Made by a program: the position numbers and the translations under genes
The notes under the pieces: model-generated
The model's database searches: none
What the model saw: only the letters and a program-made list of their open reading frames with translations
What the model was told of the DNA's origin: nothing
Shown here: positions 6,164 through 6,747 of the stretch, piece by piece
How positions within the stretch are numbered: the stretch's first letter is position 1
Layout of the letters: the number at the start of each line of letters is the position of its first letter
Assembly: GCA_902767065.1 (NCBI GenBank)
Contig: CACXFW010000125.1
Coordinates: 1 to 6,747 of the forward strand
From: an uncultured Lachnospiraceae bacterium
GTDB taxonomy: Bacteria > Bacillota > Clostridia > Lachnospirales > Lachnospiraceae
DNA: 6,747 nucleotides
Reading direction: 5' to 3'

Positions 6164-6747
6164 ATGGGTCTGTTTCGCAAAGCGGAAGAAAAGAAGGTGA
6201 AAATCAGCCGGGAGGAGCTGGCCTTGACAACCCACATTCAGCTGGAGCAGCTGAGAGATAAGTATGAGGCCATGCTGGCGGTCCAGCGCCGGATCCTGAA
6301 AGGAGAAGCGACGAAGCATGAGAAAGAGCGGGCCAGGGAGAAGATCCGGTCCGGATTGTGTTCCTATATGATCGTCAATGAGGCGATCCGTCATCTCGAT
6401 GAGATTACATCGGATGTGGAGCTGACGAACTCCCTGAAAGCCATGAACCGCAGCCTTAGGGCGGTGAATAAGCTCGGGAGGAAGGCTTCACCGGGGCCGG
6501 TCACAAAGTTTTCCCTGAACCGCCAGGTTCACAAGATCGATAAGCGGGAAGACCAGGTACAGCCGGGAAAGGTGTTCAACGATCAGACGCTGGGGACCGT
6601 GGATGAGTGGCTCAGCTCCAGGTGGGACAGTGTAGCCGGAAGCTATATCGAAGGAGAAGACCTGGGAAGCCTGGTCCGCTCTTCCAGGGAGCTTCTGGAG
6701 TCGGAGCCGCCGCTTACCTTTGATGACGCGCTGGAGGATCAGGGCGA
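6164..6747 (+). CDS. Helical protein of unknown function, N-terminal part (runs off the window)
   Basis: The first 194 codons are visible and remain open to the window edge; the C-terminus is missing. I do not recognise the family. The N-terminus MGLFRKAEEKK is hydrophobic then basic, like the MRFWKK start of the preceding gene. Residues about 15-104 look like two or three long amphipathic helices rich in Arg, Lys and Glu, including a conserved-looking stretch REKIRSGLCSYMIVNEAIRH (58-77). A Pro/Gly break near 110-112 precedes a basic linker, and a more acidic part follows (about 140-194) with TVDEWLSSRW (145-154). No signal peptide or membrane helix is seen. A basic helical N-terminal half with an acidic, looser C-terminal part is the build of ESCRT-III/PspA-type membrane remodelling proteins, but no family signature confirms this. 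The 80-base spacing behind the coiled-coil gene suggests a shared transcript and perhaps a shared complex. Confidence 0.85.
   Translation, partial: MGLFRKAEEKKVKISREELALTTHIQLEQLRDKYEAMLAVQRRILKGEATKHEKERAREKIRSGLCSYMIVNEAIRHLDEITSDVELTNSLKAMNRSLRAVNKLGRKASPGPVTKFSLNRQVHKIDKREDQVQPGKVFNDQTLGTVDEWLSSRWDSVAGSYIEGEDLGSLVRSSRELLESEPPLTFDDALEDQG

Noticed and set aside
1..6747. CRISPR array, transposase, tRNA or rRNA
   Set aside because: No regularly spaced direct repeats, transposase-like proteins, cloverleaf or rRNA-like stretches were seen on reading the window.

Overview
The window most likely comes from a Gram-positive Firmicute of the Clostridia class, possibly a gut or rumen Lachnospiraceae-type bacterium. 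The reasons are the moderately GC-rich composition (about mid-50s %, judged by eye), purine-rich GGAGG-type ribosome binding sites, and the style of the signalling proteins: tandem solute-binding sensor domains fused to GGDEF-EAL, and a dCache-HAMP-GGDEF enzyme with the FDCDN...NDKYGHDKGD wording common in that group. This assignment is inference; there is no rRNA or marker gene in the window. All genes found are on the + strand.

Region 1 (1-179) is a structured leader without a convincing gene. It begins with a long imperfect hairpin (4-67), followed by two smaller hairpins and a clear ribosome binding site.

Region 2 (180-4771) is a two-gene cyclic-di-GMP module. The first gene encodes a membrane receptor with two extracytoplasmic Venus-flytrap domains, a membrane segment, a GGDEF domain that has lost its catalytic motif, and an EAL domain with all recognisable catalytic residues; it should degrade c-di-GMP. 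The second gene starts 38 bases later and encodes a dCache-HAMP-GGDEF protein with an intact GGDEF motif and no RxxD inhibitory site; it should make c-di-GMP. The pair places opposing enzymes under two different extracellular sensors, probably in one transcript.

Region 3 (4772-4973) is a 202-base gap with several inverted repeats and a possible promoter. It probably separates two transcription units.

Region 4 (4974 to the window end) holds two genes of unknown function. Both encode soluble, helical, highly charged proteins that begin with a short hydrophobic-basic N-terminus (MRFWKK and MGLFRK). The second runs off the window edge. Their paired layout and build loosely recall membrane-remodelling helical proteins (ESCRT-III/PspA type), but this is only a hypothesis. 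They are the least explained part of the window.
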